Assembly: GCA_026120185.1 (NCBI GenBank)
Contig: JANUWF010001110.1
Span: forward strand, 411,001 to 475,000
Length of the DNA stretch: 64,000 bases
Source of the DNA: Voacanga thouarsii
Taxonomy: Eukaryota; Streptophyta; Magnoliopsida; Gentianales; Apocynaceae
Direction: 5' to 3'
Each line of letters begins with the position of its first letter. Position 1 is the first letter of the stretch. Shown here piece after piece: positions 11,675-24,161 of the stretch. The notes beneath the pieces are model-generated. The model saw only the letters and a program-made list of their open reading frames with translations, was not told the origin of the DNA and made no database searches. The position numbers and the translations under genes were made by a program.

Positions 11675-11686
11675 TGGTATCAGAGC
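11675..11686 (+). promoter_or_regulatory. Primer binding site of E (initiator tRNA-Met)
   Basis: TGGTATCAGAGC, three bases after the 5' LTR. It is complementary to the 3' end of plant initiator tRNA-Met. Confidence 0.93.
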
Positions 11687-11691
11687 CCTAG

Positions 11692-12350
11692 TTGGTGCTT
11701 GGTGAATTTGCTTGTTTGCTTCTCAAAAGCTCAAAAATAAATCAGATGAATAATGGAACTTTAAGCATCAACAAGTCTGGTTATATTAGATATTGGGTTA
11801 AGGAGAATGTTCGTAACCACGTTGCAAATGAAACAGATTGCATTAAGGAGAATGTTTGGAAGAAATTTGAAAATTTGTATGCTTCTAAAACTGGTAACAA
11901 CAAGCTATTCCTATTAAAACAGACGATAAATTTGAGATACAAAGAAGAAACTCCTGTTATGGACCATATGAATAACCTCCAATATCTTATTGATTCATTA
12001 TCAAATGTGAGAATTAAATTTGATGACGAGATTACGGGACTCTAGTTGCTTAGTAGTTTGCCTGATTTTTGAGAGACATTTCGAGTTTCTTACACCAACT
12101 CTACTTCTATTGGTGCCACATCTTTGGAGCATGCTAAAAAATATCCTTAGTGAGGAGGTTAGAAGAAGAACTTCAGGAAGTTCATCTTCTCAGTCTGAGG
12201 TTTTGTTACTGAAGGCTACAGGAGAAGTAAAGGCAAGGTTTAGACAAATAGAGATAAAAGAATAAGTAAGTCTAGGTTCAGGTACAAAGATGTTGAGTGT
12301 TATCGTTGTGGGGAGAAGGGTCACATTAAAAGAAACTGCTTCAAGTAGAA
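11692..12350 (+). pseudogene. Element E gag remnant
   Basis: The first frame (11692-12045) contains the copia gag (UBN2-type) pattern with KKFENLYASKTGNNKLFLLKQ and HMNNLQYLIDSL. It then stops, and a second frame carries a Ser-rich linker to about 12265. A CCHC knuckle, CYRCGEKGHIKRNC, follows at about 12300-12341 and is followed by a stop. The usual N-terminus (WKxxME region) is missing, so part of gag has been deleted. Gag would form the particle and bind the RNA. Confidence 0.8.
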
Positions 12351-12459
12351 GAAGGAAAACAAGAAAGGTGCTAGTACTTTAGAAGTAAAGGATGGCAGTG
12401 GTGATCAGGTTGCTACTTCTACTTCTTCAGGAGACCTTATTGTTATATTTGATGAGGAT

Positions 12460-12825
12460 GTGATCAATTATGCCTCTCATGACACTGATTGGGTAGTAGA
12501 CACTAGTGTTTCACTCCATGTTATAGCCAAGAGAGGTTTCTTCTTTACCTGTACTCCTGGTGATTTTGGAGTTTTAAGGATTGACAATGATAATGTGTCC
12601 AAAGTAATTGGAATGGGTGATGTTTGCTTGAAGACTAGTAATGGTAGTCAGCTATTACTTAAAGATGTTAGCTATGCTCCTGATGTCCGCTTGAATCTTA
12701 TATCAGTTGGAAGACTTAATAATGATGGGTTCTGCAACAGTTTTGATAGAGGACAGTGGAAACTCACTAAAGGCTCTCTTATTGTGGCTGGTGGAAAGAA
12801 GTGTTCAAGTTTGTATTTGATGTAA
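12460..12825 (+). pseudogene. Element E protease region
   Basis: The frame has the copia aspartic protease layout: WVVDTSVSLHV in place of the usual WVVDSGAS-H, then LLLKDVSYAPDVRLNLISVGRL. The catalytic D-S/T-G signature is changed to D-T-S, which should kill activity. A TAA follows SSLYLM. Another stop precedes the HKRL motif where element D has inserted (12888-12892). Confidence 0.8.
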
Positions 12826-12892
12826 GCTTCAGTTTCTAGAAATAGCGTGAACGTGGGTAAAGTCTCACCAGATATGTAGCACAAGAGATTGA

Positions 12893-13169
12893 TGTCAATA
12901 TATTCATCTTTCCTTATTTAGTCCTTCTTTATAACTATATATTCCTTGATTACCTCTCTAAGATTTTTAATATTATTGTATATATTCTTGCTGTAATTAT
13001 TGTTGTATTTCTTCCTATAATAGACCTAGATTTAAGGGATCTGATTATGCTTACCATATTAGACCCTAGGATTAAGGAATTTGATCATTCTTGATGTCTA
13101 TATATTGTAATTCTCTTAGTGAAATGATACACGAAACATTTCAGAAATTCTCTTTCATTTTTCTTGTCA
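12893..13169 (+). repeat. 5' LTR of element D
   Basis: 277 bp, from TGTCAATATATTCATC to CTTGTCA, with the same length as the 3' LTR. Confidence 0.93.
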
Positions 13170-13182
13170 TGGTATCAGAGCC
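13170..13182 (+). promoter_or_regulatory. Primer binding site of D (initiator tRNA-Met)
   Basis: TGGTATCAGAGCC directly abuts the LTR. Confidence 0.93.
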
Positions 13183-13330
13183 AAAACTCTGAGATCACTT
13201 TATCTTGTGTTTGGTTCCTTGTCTAGCAACAAAATCTTCGTGTTTTATTTTTTCGTGTTCTTGTATTCTATTTTCTTAGACCTGATTTGTGTTCTTGTAT
13301 TCTATTTTCTTGGACCTAATCTCTTAGTTC

Positions 13331-14026
13331 TTGTTTCTAGTTGAGTCATGTCTTTGGAATGATCAGAACATGTTCTTGTTCGATTTAATGGCAAGAACTA
13401 TTCTGCCTGGGCATATTGATGGGACAAATCTTGCACCTAATAGCGAGAAGGAGAATGAGAAATGTGTGAAATGGGAGGTGAAGGATGCTCAGATTATGTC
13501 TTGGATCCTTGGAAGTGTGGAACCCTCCATACTTCTCAATCTCAAGCCTTATAAGACCTCTAGAGAAATGTGGGATTATTTGAAAAAAATTTACAACCAA
13601 AGCAATACAGCACGAAGGTTTCAATTAGAACTCGAGTTAGGTCAACTAAGTCAAGGGAGTATGTTAATCCAAGAGTTTTATTCTTCCTTTGGAAATCTTT
13701 GGATTGAGTACACCGATATTGTATATGCAAGTGTACCTCCTGAAGGACTCATAGTTATCCAAAGTGTGCATGAGACTAGCAAGTGTGACTAGTTTTTAAT
13801 GAAGTTAAAAAGGGAGTTTGAGGAAATCAGGTCCAACTTGATGAACAGAGAACCAGTTCCTTTGTTGGATATTTGTGTAGGAGAGCTTCTCAGGGAAGAA
13901 CAACGACTTATTACACAAGCTGTCTTGGAGCAGAAAACTCAAAATTTTGCTCCAATTCCTGTTGCCTACGCTGCTCAAGGGAGGCCTAAAGGCAGCAAAT
14001 ATATGACTAATGTCCAATGCTATAGC
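13331..14026 (+). pseudogene. Element D gag, first part
   Basis: Recognisable copia gag: GHIDGTN, KWEVKDAQIMSWILGSVEP, YKTSREMWDYLKKIYNQ and NTARRFQLELELGQLSQG, then LLREEQRLITQAVLEQ in the next in-frame segment. Breaks include a stop at 13790-13792 (Q to stop in a KCD-x-FLMKL context) and a poor N-terminus. The reading reaches the first zinc-knuckle half, QCYS, where solo LTR H4 is inserted after 14026. Confidence 0.85.
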
Positions 14027-16024
14027 TAAAGGTGATGACTTTACAGAGCATGCAACCACGGATGAACAAAATGGAAGAAAAACATTAAACATAGCATGGC
14101 AGCAGCATGGAGGCTTAAAACACATACCTCTTGGAGCCTTAAAACTTGAAGATTGAAGAAGAATGGCTTGAAGCTAAAATCACAGCTTCCTTCTCCTCCG
14201 TCTAGTGAAGCTTCCGGTTCTGGTTCTTTCACTTCTCCGGTGCAATCCTTAATGCTTGGCTTTTCAATTATCAGAATATGACCACAGCCTAATCCAGTTG
14301 GTGAACACAGCAAGGGATAGAGAAGATGATCCGTTTTTGTTTTTCACAGTTCAAGATTTTTCTTTGCAAACTTGGCTTCTTATGTAAAACCAAAAGCCAG
14401 TAGGAGAAAAGCCACGAGAAAGACAGAGAGCCAAAAGACTTCGGAAAAATATTTTTTCATTTTTTCCCTTTTCTTTTATTTTATTTTTCCACATAGAAAG
14501 CCAAGAATCATGAAACAAAAAATAATTATTTTGATAAAAATAATATTCCCAAAATTAATTATCCGAATATTATTAACAAAAAAAATTTGGCTTCACCCTA
14601 AACTCTTCTGAACTGGGTCCGAAAAAATCCTATAGTCCAGGCTATTGAGCCAAAATAATATTTATTATTTTTTTTGGATCCGGAAAGTCCAAAATAATAA
14701 CCATTAATTATTTTTTTGGGATTAAATAAATAACCCAATAAATAATTAATGAGCCCAAATGAACAAAAAATAATTAAACTTTAATTATTTATTTATTGGG
14801 ATTTAATTAAGTAAATAACCCAATAAATAATTAAGTAATAATTATTTTTCTCTAGTTTAAGTCTCGGTTAATTTTCTATTTATTCAAACTGGACCTAGGC
14901 CCTGAATAATTAATTAACCCATTAAACCAAATAATCAATTTCTCTCCATTTATTTTATTTCAGTCCAATAATAAATTAGACTTCCTGAATAAAATAAAAC
15001 TCTCTTAACTGAGATCATTTTCTCAATCTAAAAATTAATTAGGACTTACGGGCTATTCCGAGGACTAAAAAGACATCGCATTGGCTACTAAAATGACCAA
15101 AATACCCCTATTATATAAATAGATGTATTTTGCATTTTAAATATTTCCTAATATTACCATAAGGAAATATTGACCTCAAGGACAATGCTGCATTAGCAAA
15201 GTCTTCGACCTACAGATGAAATGACTAAAATACCCCTCTACACATCGCCATACATTTAGAGAGGAAGAAGTGTACTAACACCCCTCTAAATGACATCTAT
15301 CATCCTTAGGCTTCTAGTCCAATGATCCACGACTTCCTGGAGTGTTTCCGCTTTCCAAGGGAGCTACCCTAAAGCAAACATCCAAGTCATGTTTCCCAAG
15401 GCCTTGGATATTTACCACAAGGGGCGATATAGTGTAGAAATTATCTTGTACAAGTCTATCTTAACTAACTAGTCACACATACCCAATATGCAAGTATATT
15501 GGCCCTACTATAGATCCTCAACTATAGCATATCAAAGTATATGCTCCCAACTTCGCCAAACCACCAACTCATACTCAAGTCATAGAGTACTAGTCCACGC
15601 TGTAGTGGTAGTAGTCTAGGTTTTAACCATATAGTACTTTTAGAAACCACTAGTACAGGTCATGTTCTACGTATTCGAAATACGCTTATGTCATGAAGTG
15701 AGTGGACTACCCACTGGCTAAAGGTAAGACATTCCCCATTTGGAATCTATAACATAATACCCTAAATATGATGAGGTTCTTATTTTCATCAATCGGTTAA
15801 AAATAAATGTTTATATATTTAAATAACTCATGATCCATACCTTACTGTGAAAGACCTCAATTCACATGGATAACTTATTTAAACACAATGGATCTGTTCC
15901 AAATGAAAATGTACATAAATAAAGAAAATTATTTCACAAACGATGTCCGACAAATAAATTCTTTTATTAAAAAATATTCGATATTTTCACTAGAAAACTA
16001 GTCTAAGAGGGCATATTCCCAACA
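14027..16024 (-). mobile_element. Solo LTR H4 (H-family copia)
   Basis: About 2.0 kb, flanked by the TSD ATAGC (14022-14026 and 16025-16029). In its own orientation it starts TGTTGGGAATATGCCC at 16024 and ends near 14027; the terminal CA is mutated to TA. The D zinc-knuckle frame CYS-CKG resumes exactly when the insert and one TSD are removed. It has no internal region and no other LTR, so it is a solo LTR left by LTR-LTR recombination. Confidence 0.92.
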
Positions 16025-16029
16025 ATAGC

Positions 16030-16284
16030 TGCAAAGGATTTAGGCACATTGCTATTAATCGTACTAAAAAGTTTTGCAATTATTGTAAGAAAACTGGGCA
16101 TATCCTCAAAGATTATTCCACTCGGCCTCTAAAGAAATTTGAAACTGCCTACAATATTTCAGTTGGTCCCTCAAATGCCCCTAGTCCTGGTCAGTCTTCT
16201 ATTACTCTTGAAATGGTTCAACAAATGATAGTTTTTGCCCTTTCTGCTTTAGGCCTTTTAGGTAACAAAAATTCTAATCCTAAG
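16030..16284 (+). pseudogene. Element D gag, zinc-knuckle part
   Basis: Continues from QCYS as CKGFRHIAIN and then CNYCKKTGHILKDY, two CCHC-type knuckles. In each the last Cys is replaced (Arg in the first, Tyr in the second), so metal binding would be impaired. A Ser/Pro-rich linker leads towards the protease until element G interrupts at 16285. Confidence 0.82.
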
Positions 16285-16805
16285 TGATAGGGGCTAAATT
16301 GGTTATACTCTACTTAGTTATTTGAGGTTCTTTTGTAATACATTTTGTGCAATAACTAGTCATATTCTTTCATATTTGAGATTTTACTATTGGAAAGGTA
16401 TTTTGGTCATTATTTTAGATTTTTGGGTAAAACGAAGCAAAACCATCACGAAACAGAGCAGAGGCGGCGCCGGCTAAAGCCCTAGAACCGGCGCTGGCTG
16501 TACACTGGTTGCACAAACTTCAAAGCGATGGAAAAATTGTAGAAATAGAGTAGAACAGAACCTAAGCGGCACTGGCTGTAAGGCTGGAACCGGCGCTGGC
16601 TGCATTCTGGAATTTATACGCACAATTCGGAGAAAAATCGACGAACGAGTGAAGAAGAAGAACACAGGCGGCGTTGGCTTCAAAGAACCAAGGCGGCGCC
16701 AGCTATGGTCTGTCCCTGAGGCGGTGCTGCGATCTTTCTATGCGTTTTTGGAAATCTGAAAAGTTTTAGTAGTTCCTAATTTCTACTCGGCCAAGAACTT
16801 GGTAC

Positions 16806-18846
16806 TGTTGGATTGTATGCCCTCTTAGACTAGGTTTCTGATGTAAAATTGAATATTTTAATAAAAGAATTTATTTTCAGAAATTTTTTGTGAATTTACT
16901 TTTTGTTTGTGCACAATTTTCGTTTGGAACAGACCTATTGTGTTTAAATAAGTGGTCCATATGAATGGTGGTTTTTCACAGTAAGGTATGGATCACGGGT
17001 TATTTAACACATAAACATTTGTTCTTAACCTATTGATAAGACTGAGAACCTCATCATGCTTAGGTTATTATGTTATGAATTCCAAATGGAGAATGGCTTA
17101 CCTTTAGCTAGTGAGTAGTCCACTCACTTCATAACATAAGCGTATTTCGAACACGTAGGACAGGACCTGTAGTAGTGGTTTCTAAAAGTACTATATGATA
17201 GAAACCTAGATTACTACCGCTACAACGTGGACTAGTACTCTATGACTTGAGTATGAGTTGGTGGTCTGGCGAAGCTGTGAGCATATACTTTGATTTGCTA
17301 TAGTTGAGGTTCTATCGTAGGGCCAATATATTTGCATGTTGGGTATGTGTGACCAGTTAGTTAAGACAGACTTGTACAAGATAGTTTCTGCACTATATCG
17401 CTCCTTGTGGTTGTCCGAATGGTCTAAAATGTACAGGGCCCTAGGAAACATGACTTGGATGTTTGCTTTAGGGTAGCTCCCTTGGAAAGCGGAAACACTC
17501 TAGGAAGTTGTGGATCATTGGACTAGAAGCCTAAGGATGGTAGATGTCATTTAGAGGGGTGTTAGTACACTTCTTCCTCTCTAAATATACGGCGATGTGT
17601 AGAGGGGTATTTTAGTCATTTCACCTGTAAGTCGGAGACTTTGCTAATGCAGCATTGTCCTTGGGGTTAATATTTCCTTATGGTGATATTAGAAAATATT
17701 TAAAATGCAAAATACAGCTATTTATATAGTAGGGGTATTTTGGTCATTTTAGCAGCCAAGGCGATGTGTCTTTTTGGTCTTCGGAATAGCCCGTAAGTCC
17801 TAACTAATTTTGGGTTGAGGAATTGGTCTCAATTCAAGAGGATTTGATTTTATTTGATTTTATTTGATTTTATTCAGGAAGTCTAATTTATTATTAGACC
17901 AGAATAAAATAAATAAATAAAATAGGAGTTGAGAGAAATTAATTATCTAATTTAATTGGTTAATTAATTATTCAGGGCCTAGGTCCAGTATGAATAATTA
18001 AGAGATTAACCTGGGTTTAAACTAGGAAAAATAATTAATGTTTAATTATTTATTGGGTTATTTATATAAGCTCAAGAAATAAATAATTAAAGATTAATTA
18101 TTATGATTCATTTGGACTTATTAATTATTTATTGGGTTATTTATATGAGCCCAGGAAATAAATAATTAATGTTTATTATTTTGGACCTTTTGGGTCCAAG
18201 AGAAATAATAAATATTATTTTGGCCCAATAGCTTGGACCGTAGGGTTTTTCTAGATACGGTTAAGAGGAGTTTAGGGTTAAGCCAAACTGATTCTCAGGA
18301 TAACATCCGGGTGTTTTGAAATATGATATCTTAGGGATATGTTTATCAGATACTGAGAGACCGAGTTTTGGCTAACCAATAAACAAGTCTTTGGTAGAGA
18401 AAAATCCTAATTTTTCCCTAGCAAAAGGAGACTCACGTCCCTCTCTGGAAAACTCACGTAACTCTCTCACTCTCAAGCCTTCCTCTTCTCTGTTTCTTCT
18501 TGTTTTTCTTTGCTAATCAATAGCAAGAGAACCAAGGAGAATTGAGTCCGTTTCTCTTCACCATTGTGTTCACCGACTAGAGGTTAGGCAGAGGAATATT
18601 CCGAGAGCTGGAAAGCTTGGCGTTAATGCAAACAAAGCGAAGTAGGAGGCTAGCGGGGTTTCAACTGGAGGCTTCTTCAAGTGGGTAAGGCGAAGCAATA
18701 CCCGTCGTTTAATCCACTTCTACTCAACCTAGAAGGCTTAAGGAGCGCAAATGTATGATCTTCACGCTTCCGTGTGGCCTTTAAGGCTTGCGATTTTTTT
18801 TTCCTTCTCTATTTTTCCCGCCAGTGCATGCTCTCTGTTTTTCGTC
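16806..18846 (+). mobile_element. H-family solo LTR H1, right end deleted
   Basis: Starts TGTTGGATTGTATGCCC after GGTAC (16801-16805, the probable TSD) and runs about 2.04 kb. It is very similar to H2. The last bases (TCCTTCA) and the right TSD are gone, replaced by G LTR sequence from 18844 with 3-bp microhomology. Confidence 0.88.
18041..18169 (+). repeat. Paired AT-rich inverted repeats in an H LTR
   Basis: Two tandem hairpins: TTTAATTATTTATT (18041-18054) with AAATAAATAATTAA (18077-18090), and again TTAATTATTTATT (18121-18133) with AAATAAATAATTAA (18156-18169). Each loop contains GGGTTATTTATAT. The same pairs occur in the H2, H3, H4 and 60-61-kb LTRs. Confidence 0.75.
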
Positions 18847-19788
18847 CAAGGAGGAATTCTTCAAGTTCAAGGAGGGTTGTACAAGAAGGTCTTCAAAGGA
18901 AGAAGAAGGAGGCTTGTCTATGAGTTCTTTCTTTTACTTTGTTTTCTTTTTTCTTGAATAATGATATGTTAATTGTTTTATTATAATTCAACATTGTTTT
19001 ATATATTCATGATTTCTAGAGTTATTTGATCTTTTGATTAATTAGTTATTATTCTTGGTATTCAATTACTTATGCTTATTACGAGATTAGTTAGATGGTT
19101 CTATCCATTGACTTGCTAGACCAAAGGGGGTTGATGAGTGTTTCGATTTATTAATTTCATATTCTGTTGGCAATTGACTTGCTGGATCAAAGGGAGTTGA
19201 TTGTTTAAGAACTGGTAATTAAAGATTAATTGATGTCTTCCGAGACCAAGGGTTCATTGATTAATTTCATGTTCTAAATTCGCCGAGACTAAGGGAATTT
19301 AATTAAGAATTGTGTTTAATGCATCTTTTGGATGAATTAGTTGAGACGGACCAAGTGATTCTAATTTATCTAGAAGATAGTGATTTCATGGATTGACCAT
19401 CAAAGTGAGTCTACATTCATCCTTCATAGTGCCAAGAGAATGATTGGTTATGATAATGGTTAAGTTCTTTGATATCATATTTGTCTAAACAATGGCTTGA
19501 GTTACATAAATCTACATCCTTGACATATACATTTTTTATTTTTATTTTCTTTTTAATTTTTCTTTTATTTGTTTTTTACTTTATCAAGTCGGTTAAACAA
19601 TGAAAGAAGGGTAATTAATGTTTACTTGTTCATTGAGGATCGACACTCGTTTTAACCCTATGCTCAATTAATGATGAGTACGCTTGCTCATATGTGTGAT
19701 TTGGGTTTAACATTTTAATTTGAACTTAATTGGGAATGTGCTTAATTTTGTATGATTTTTATACCCAAGTCTGGACACATCAAGTTTT

Positions 19789-19806
19789 TGGCACCATTGT
19801 CGGGGA
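19789..19806 (+). promoter_or_regulatory. Primer binding site of G (tRNA-Asp type, degraded)
   Basis: TGGCACCATTGTCGGGGA, six bases after the LTR. It differs at a few positions from the TGGCGCCGTTGCCGGGGA pattern typical of Athila/Tat-type gypsy elements. Confidence 0.75.
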
Positions 19807-22114
19807 ACAATAGCATGAAAGCTTGGATTTTGTTGATTTAAATATTTAAATATGTATATATGTTCCTTGTATAAAGAAGTGCTATATTTTGTTGTTTGTA
19901 TAATTGTATTTTACTTTCACTATATGTTGTATATTTAGTTATTTAATTTTACTAACCCAATGTTAATGTGGAATATGTGTAATAATAATATTTTTAATTT
20001 GTTGATTTTTACATCTATAATTTAACTCTTTTTATTTTCAGGTTTAGACTTAAGCTAACACGATATTGGAGACGAACTATTTTATTAGTTGTTTCTTTAT
20101 TTACAATTTTTACTTTTATTTTAATTTAGAAATTCTTATTTTAAATGTATCGTGGTCATGCATTTAATTAGGATAGTTTTTAGTTGTTAAAAAAAAAGAG
20201 AGAAAAAAGAAAAAACATTAGTGTATTGATTGGCAAAATTACAAGCTCACATTGATGTTTTTGGTGAGACGTAATTAGAAGCATTAGTGAATTCTTTTGT
20301 TGCCAATATAAATTCATTTGTTCAGTAGCATGAAGAAGCTTCCCAACGATGGTGTGATCCAAGGAAATAATTAGTTAAGATTATTGAGAAGACTCATGAG
20401 TTCATGCTAGCCCATACACTTGAACAAGAGAATCTCTCAGGAGAGGGGAGATTTTATGAGGGACAACTGTCCAATGTGGGAAGGGGGTATTCAATTTTTC
20501 TCTATGTGCTAATAATCCAAATCTCTCTTTGTCAAATGATTTTGTAGGTTTCTCTCTTTTCTTGAAGAATATGGGTCTAAATAATGATGTGTTGACTTTA
20601 GCATATTTCAAGGAGTTGGATCTTTCAACACTATATCGTAAGAAGTCCTAGGAGGATGGTGGAAATTTCTACCCTCTACCCCATTCAACAGGAGGTAACT
20701 TATTTTTTGTAAATGTGTCGAAAAGTAAGGATTTTCTGATCCCATTCTTAAGAACTCAATTGCTAAGTTTTAAGGAGAATTTTAATTGTAAAAATTCTTT
20801 TGAAAGGTTAATTGGTGAGTTCAAAGTTGATGCATCCGTTAGATACTATGTGCACTTATATGTTGGAAAAGATATTTATGTGTCTAAAGGAATGTTAGAA
20901 AATGAGGCTTATATGTTGTGCTAAGATAAATCATTTTCATGAATCTTCCATTTTTCAAAATCCTCCATTCTTCATTCTACATTCATTATGCCTATCTTCT
21001 ATTTTGAACTTAATTTCTTTTCAAAAGGTTTGATGAGGAAGCATGATGGGTGTAGAGCATTTTTGTTTTATTTTTATTATTTTAGTCTTTTTATTTAGTT
21101 TGTTTTCTTTTATTTAGGTATGTTTTTATTTTATTATTATTTTTCTTGTGCCTTTATTTGTGTTTTGTTTTATAGGCATAAAGTCCTCTTGGACAAGCCA
21201 TTCTCTTTACCTCAAGCTTGGCCATCTATTGGAGCATTATTGCACTTGGGAAGTATTACTTAAACTTTCTATCCCTTTATTATTTTTTGTCCCTTTGGAG
21301 ATGTTTTTTGGTGTTTATCTTTTGCCAAGGAGGACATTATCCAATTTAAGTGTGGGTGAGTGGTTTTGTGATATACTTTGTCCAAGTTTTTATCAATTAT
21401 CTTGGTATTTTCTTAGTGGTGAGCTACTTTAGAAAAATTTGGTTTAAAAGTTTTGAAAATTTAAAGATTTAGAAGAGTGAAACTTCTGGAGCTAATTTGG
21501 AATAGAAGTTTGTTTTTCTTATCTCTTCTCCTTTATATTTTTGGTCCCATGGCATTGTTTGTTCTGGTTATATTTATTTGGCCATTGAGGACAATGTCCA
21601 TTTTAAGTGTGGGGGAGTAGTTTGATTGACAACTCTTCTATACATATTCTTTAGCCTTCTTGGGAGTAAACAATTTTTGGTGCGAAATTCTTCAAAATTT
21701 TCTGATTTTCTGGAGATTTCAAGCTGTATTTTTTGTGCATGTCTTTATGATGGATTATAGAGCATATGTTCTAGATCATTTATGGCTTATCATGACTTTT
21801 TTCATTCACATGGACAAAGTAGTTCTTGATCAAATGCTTTGCATTATTCTTGAACCTGTTTTTCTCTAAAATTCATGGAACATTCTAGAACTTACTTGAC
21901 TACCTTTCGAGATGAAATAAGAAAGACATTCATGATTTAACTTAGGGATGACGGTAATAGGCCTTCTTTGGATAGTTTGAGCTTTTCAAGCCTACCTATT
22001 GTTATATTATCCCTAGTGCCTATTTTGAGTTTAAATTGGTGATTTCTTTCTTTAAAACCCATCACGATATTTTGTCCATTACTTGTGCTAAGAGTTTGTA
22101 TAATTTCTGAATCT
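19807..22114 (+). other. Internal region of element G, left part
   Basis: Mostly AT-rich with short frames. The longest candidates are 20715-20924 (69 codons), 21148-21432 (94 codons, hydrophobic) and 21660-21869 (69 codons). None resembles gag or pol that I know. PPT-like strings AAGTGTGGG occur at about 21349 and 21605, hinting at internal rearrangement or several PPTs, as seen in Tat/Athila relatives. Confidence 0.55.
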
Positions 22115-22119
22115 TTATA

Positions 22120-24156
22120 TGTTGGATTGTATGCCCTCTTAGACTAGGTTTCTATTGTAAAATCGAATATTTTAATAAAAGAATTTATTTTCAGAAATTG
22201 TTTGTGAATTTACTATTTATTTGAGCACGATTTTCGTTTGGAACAGACCCATTGTGTTTAAATAAGTGATCTATGTGAATGGTGGTCTTTCACAGTAAGG
22301 TATGGATCACGGGTTATTTAACACATAAACTTTTGTTCTTAACCTATTGATGAGACTGGGAACCTCATCATGTTTAGGTTATTATGTTATGAATTCCAAA
22401 TAGTGAATGTCTTACCTTTAGCCAGTGAGTAGTCCACTCACTTCATGACATAAGCGTATTTCAAATACGTAGAACATGACCTGTAGTAGTGGTTTCTCAA
22501 AGTACTATATGGTAGAAACCTAGACTACTACCGCTACAGCGTGGACTAGTACTCTACGACTTGAGTATGAGTTGGTGGTCTGGCGAAGCTGGAAGCATAT
22601 ACTTTGATTTGATATAGTTGAGGTTCTATCGTAGGGCCAATATACTTGCATGTTGGGTATGTGTGACTAGTTAGTTAAGACAGACTTATATAAGATAGTT
22701 TCTGCACTATATCGCCCCTTGTGGTTGTCCGAATGGTCTAAAATGTCCAGGGCCTCGGGAAACATGACTTGGATGTTTGCTTTAGGGTAGCTCCCTTGGA
22801 AAGCAGAAACACTCCAGGAAGTCGTGGATCATTGGACTAGAAGCCTAAGGATGGTAGATGTCATTTAGAGGGGTGTTAGTACACTTCTTCCTCTCTAAAT
22901 GTACGGCGATGTGTAGAGGGGTATTTTAGTCATTTCACCTGTAGGTCGGAGACTTTGCTAATGCAGCATTGTCCTTGGGGTCAATATTTCCTTATGGTGA
23001 TAGTAGGAAATATTTAAAATGCAAAATACAGCTAGTTATATACCAAGGGTATTTTGGTCATTTTAGCAGCCAAGGCGATGTGTCTTTTTGGTCCTTGGAA
23101 TAACCCGTAAGTCCTAACTAATTTTGGGTTGAGGAATTGGTCTCAGTTGAAGAGGATTTTATTTTATTTGATTTTATTTAATTTTATTCAAGAAGTCTAA
23201 TTTATTATTGGACTGGAATAAAATAAATAAATTAATTAAAATAGGAGTTGAGAGAAATTAATTATCTAGTTTAATTGGTTAATTAATTATTCGGGGCCTA
23301 GGTCCAGTATGAATAATTAGGAAATCAACCTGGGCTTAAACTAGGAGAAATAATTAATATTTAATTATTTATTGGGTTATTTATATAGGCCCAAGAAATA
23401 AATAATTAAAGATTAATTATTTTGGTTCATTTGGGCTCATTAATTATTTATTGGGTTATTTATATAAGCACATAAAATAAATAATTAATGTTTATTATTT
23501 TGGGCCTTTTGGGTCCAAGGAAAATAATAAATATTTTTCCGGCCTAATAGCTTGGACCTTAGGGTTTTTTTCCAGATACGGTTAACAAGAGTTTAGGGTT
23601 AGGCCAAACAGATTCTCAGGATAACATCCGAGTGTTTTGAAATATGAAATTCCGGGGATATGTTTATCAGATAATGAGAGACCTAGTTTTGGCTAACCAA
23701 TAAACTAGTCTCTGGTAGAAGAAAACCTTAATCCTCCGAAGCTTATTAGAGCCTCACGTGAGTCTCTCTCTCTCAACGTCTCTCTCCTTCCTCTGTGTTT
23801 TCTCCTTGAGCTTTGCTAACCAATAGCAAGAGAACCAAGGAGAATTGAGACTGTTCCTCTTCACCATTGTGTTCACCGACTAGAGGTTAGGCAGAGGAAT
23901 ATTTCGAGAGCTGGAAAGCCTAGCGTTATGCAAACAAGGCGAAGTAGAAGGCTAGCGGATGTTCAACCGGAAGCTTCTTCAAGTGGACAAAGCGAGGTGA
24001 TTCCAGTCGTTCAATCCACTTATACTCAACCTAGAAGGGTTAAAGAGCGCAAAGGTATGATCTTCACGCTTCCGTATAGCCTTTAAGGCTTGGTTTTATT
24101 TTTCTTTGTTTAATTTTTTACGTACCAGTGATGCTCCCCTGTTTTCGTCTCCTTCA
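22120..24156 (+). mobile_element. H-family solo LTR H2, inserted in G
   Basis: 2037 bp, from TGTTGGATTGTATGCCC to CGTCTCCTTCA, with a perfect TSD TTATA (22115-22119 and 24157-24161). No internal sequence is present. It is the best-preserved H copy and defines both ends of the family. Confidence 0.93.
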
Positions 24157-24161
24157 TTATA

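Larger units (their letters stand above)
16285..19782 (+). repeat. 5' LTR of element G, interrupted by H1
   Basis: The outer parts (16285-16805 and 18844-19782) match the right LTR. A 91-bp stretch equivalent to 25603-25693, holding the TATA box, is missing at the H1 right border. The junction shows GTC microhomology. This 5' LTR therefore lacks its own core promoter. Confidence 0.86.

Noticed and set aside
11675..11686. tRNA-like TGGTATCAGAGC strings as tRNA gene fragments
   Set aside because: At every site they sit directly after an LTR, so they are primer binding sites. No cloverleaf is present.
18041..18169. CRISPR-like repeat-spacer pattern
   Set aside because: Just two AT-rich inverted-repeat units inside a plant LTR; no array.
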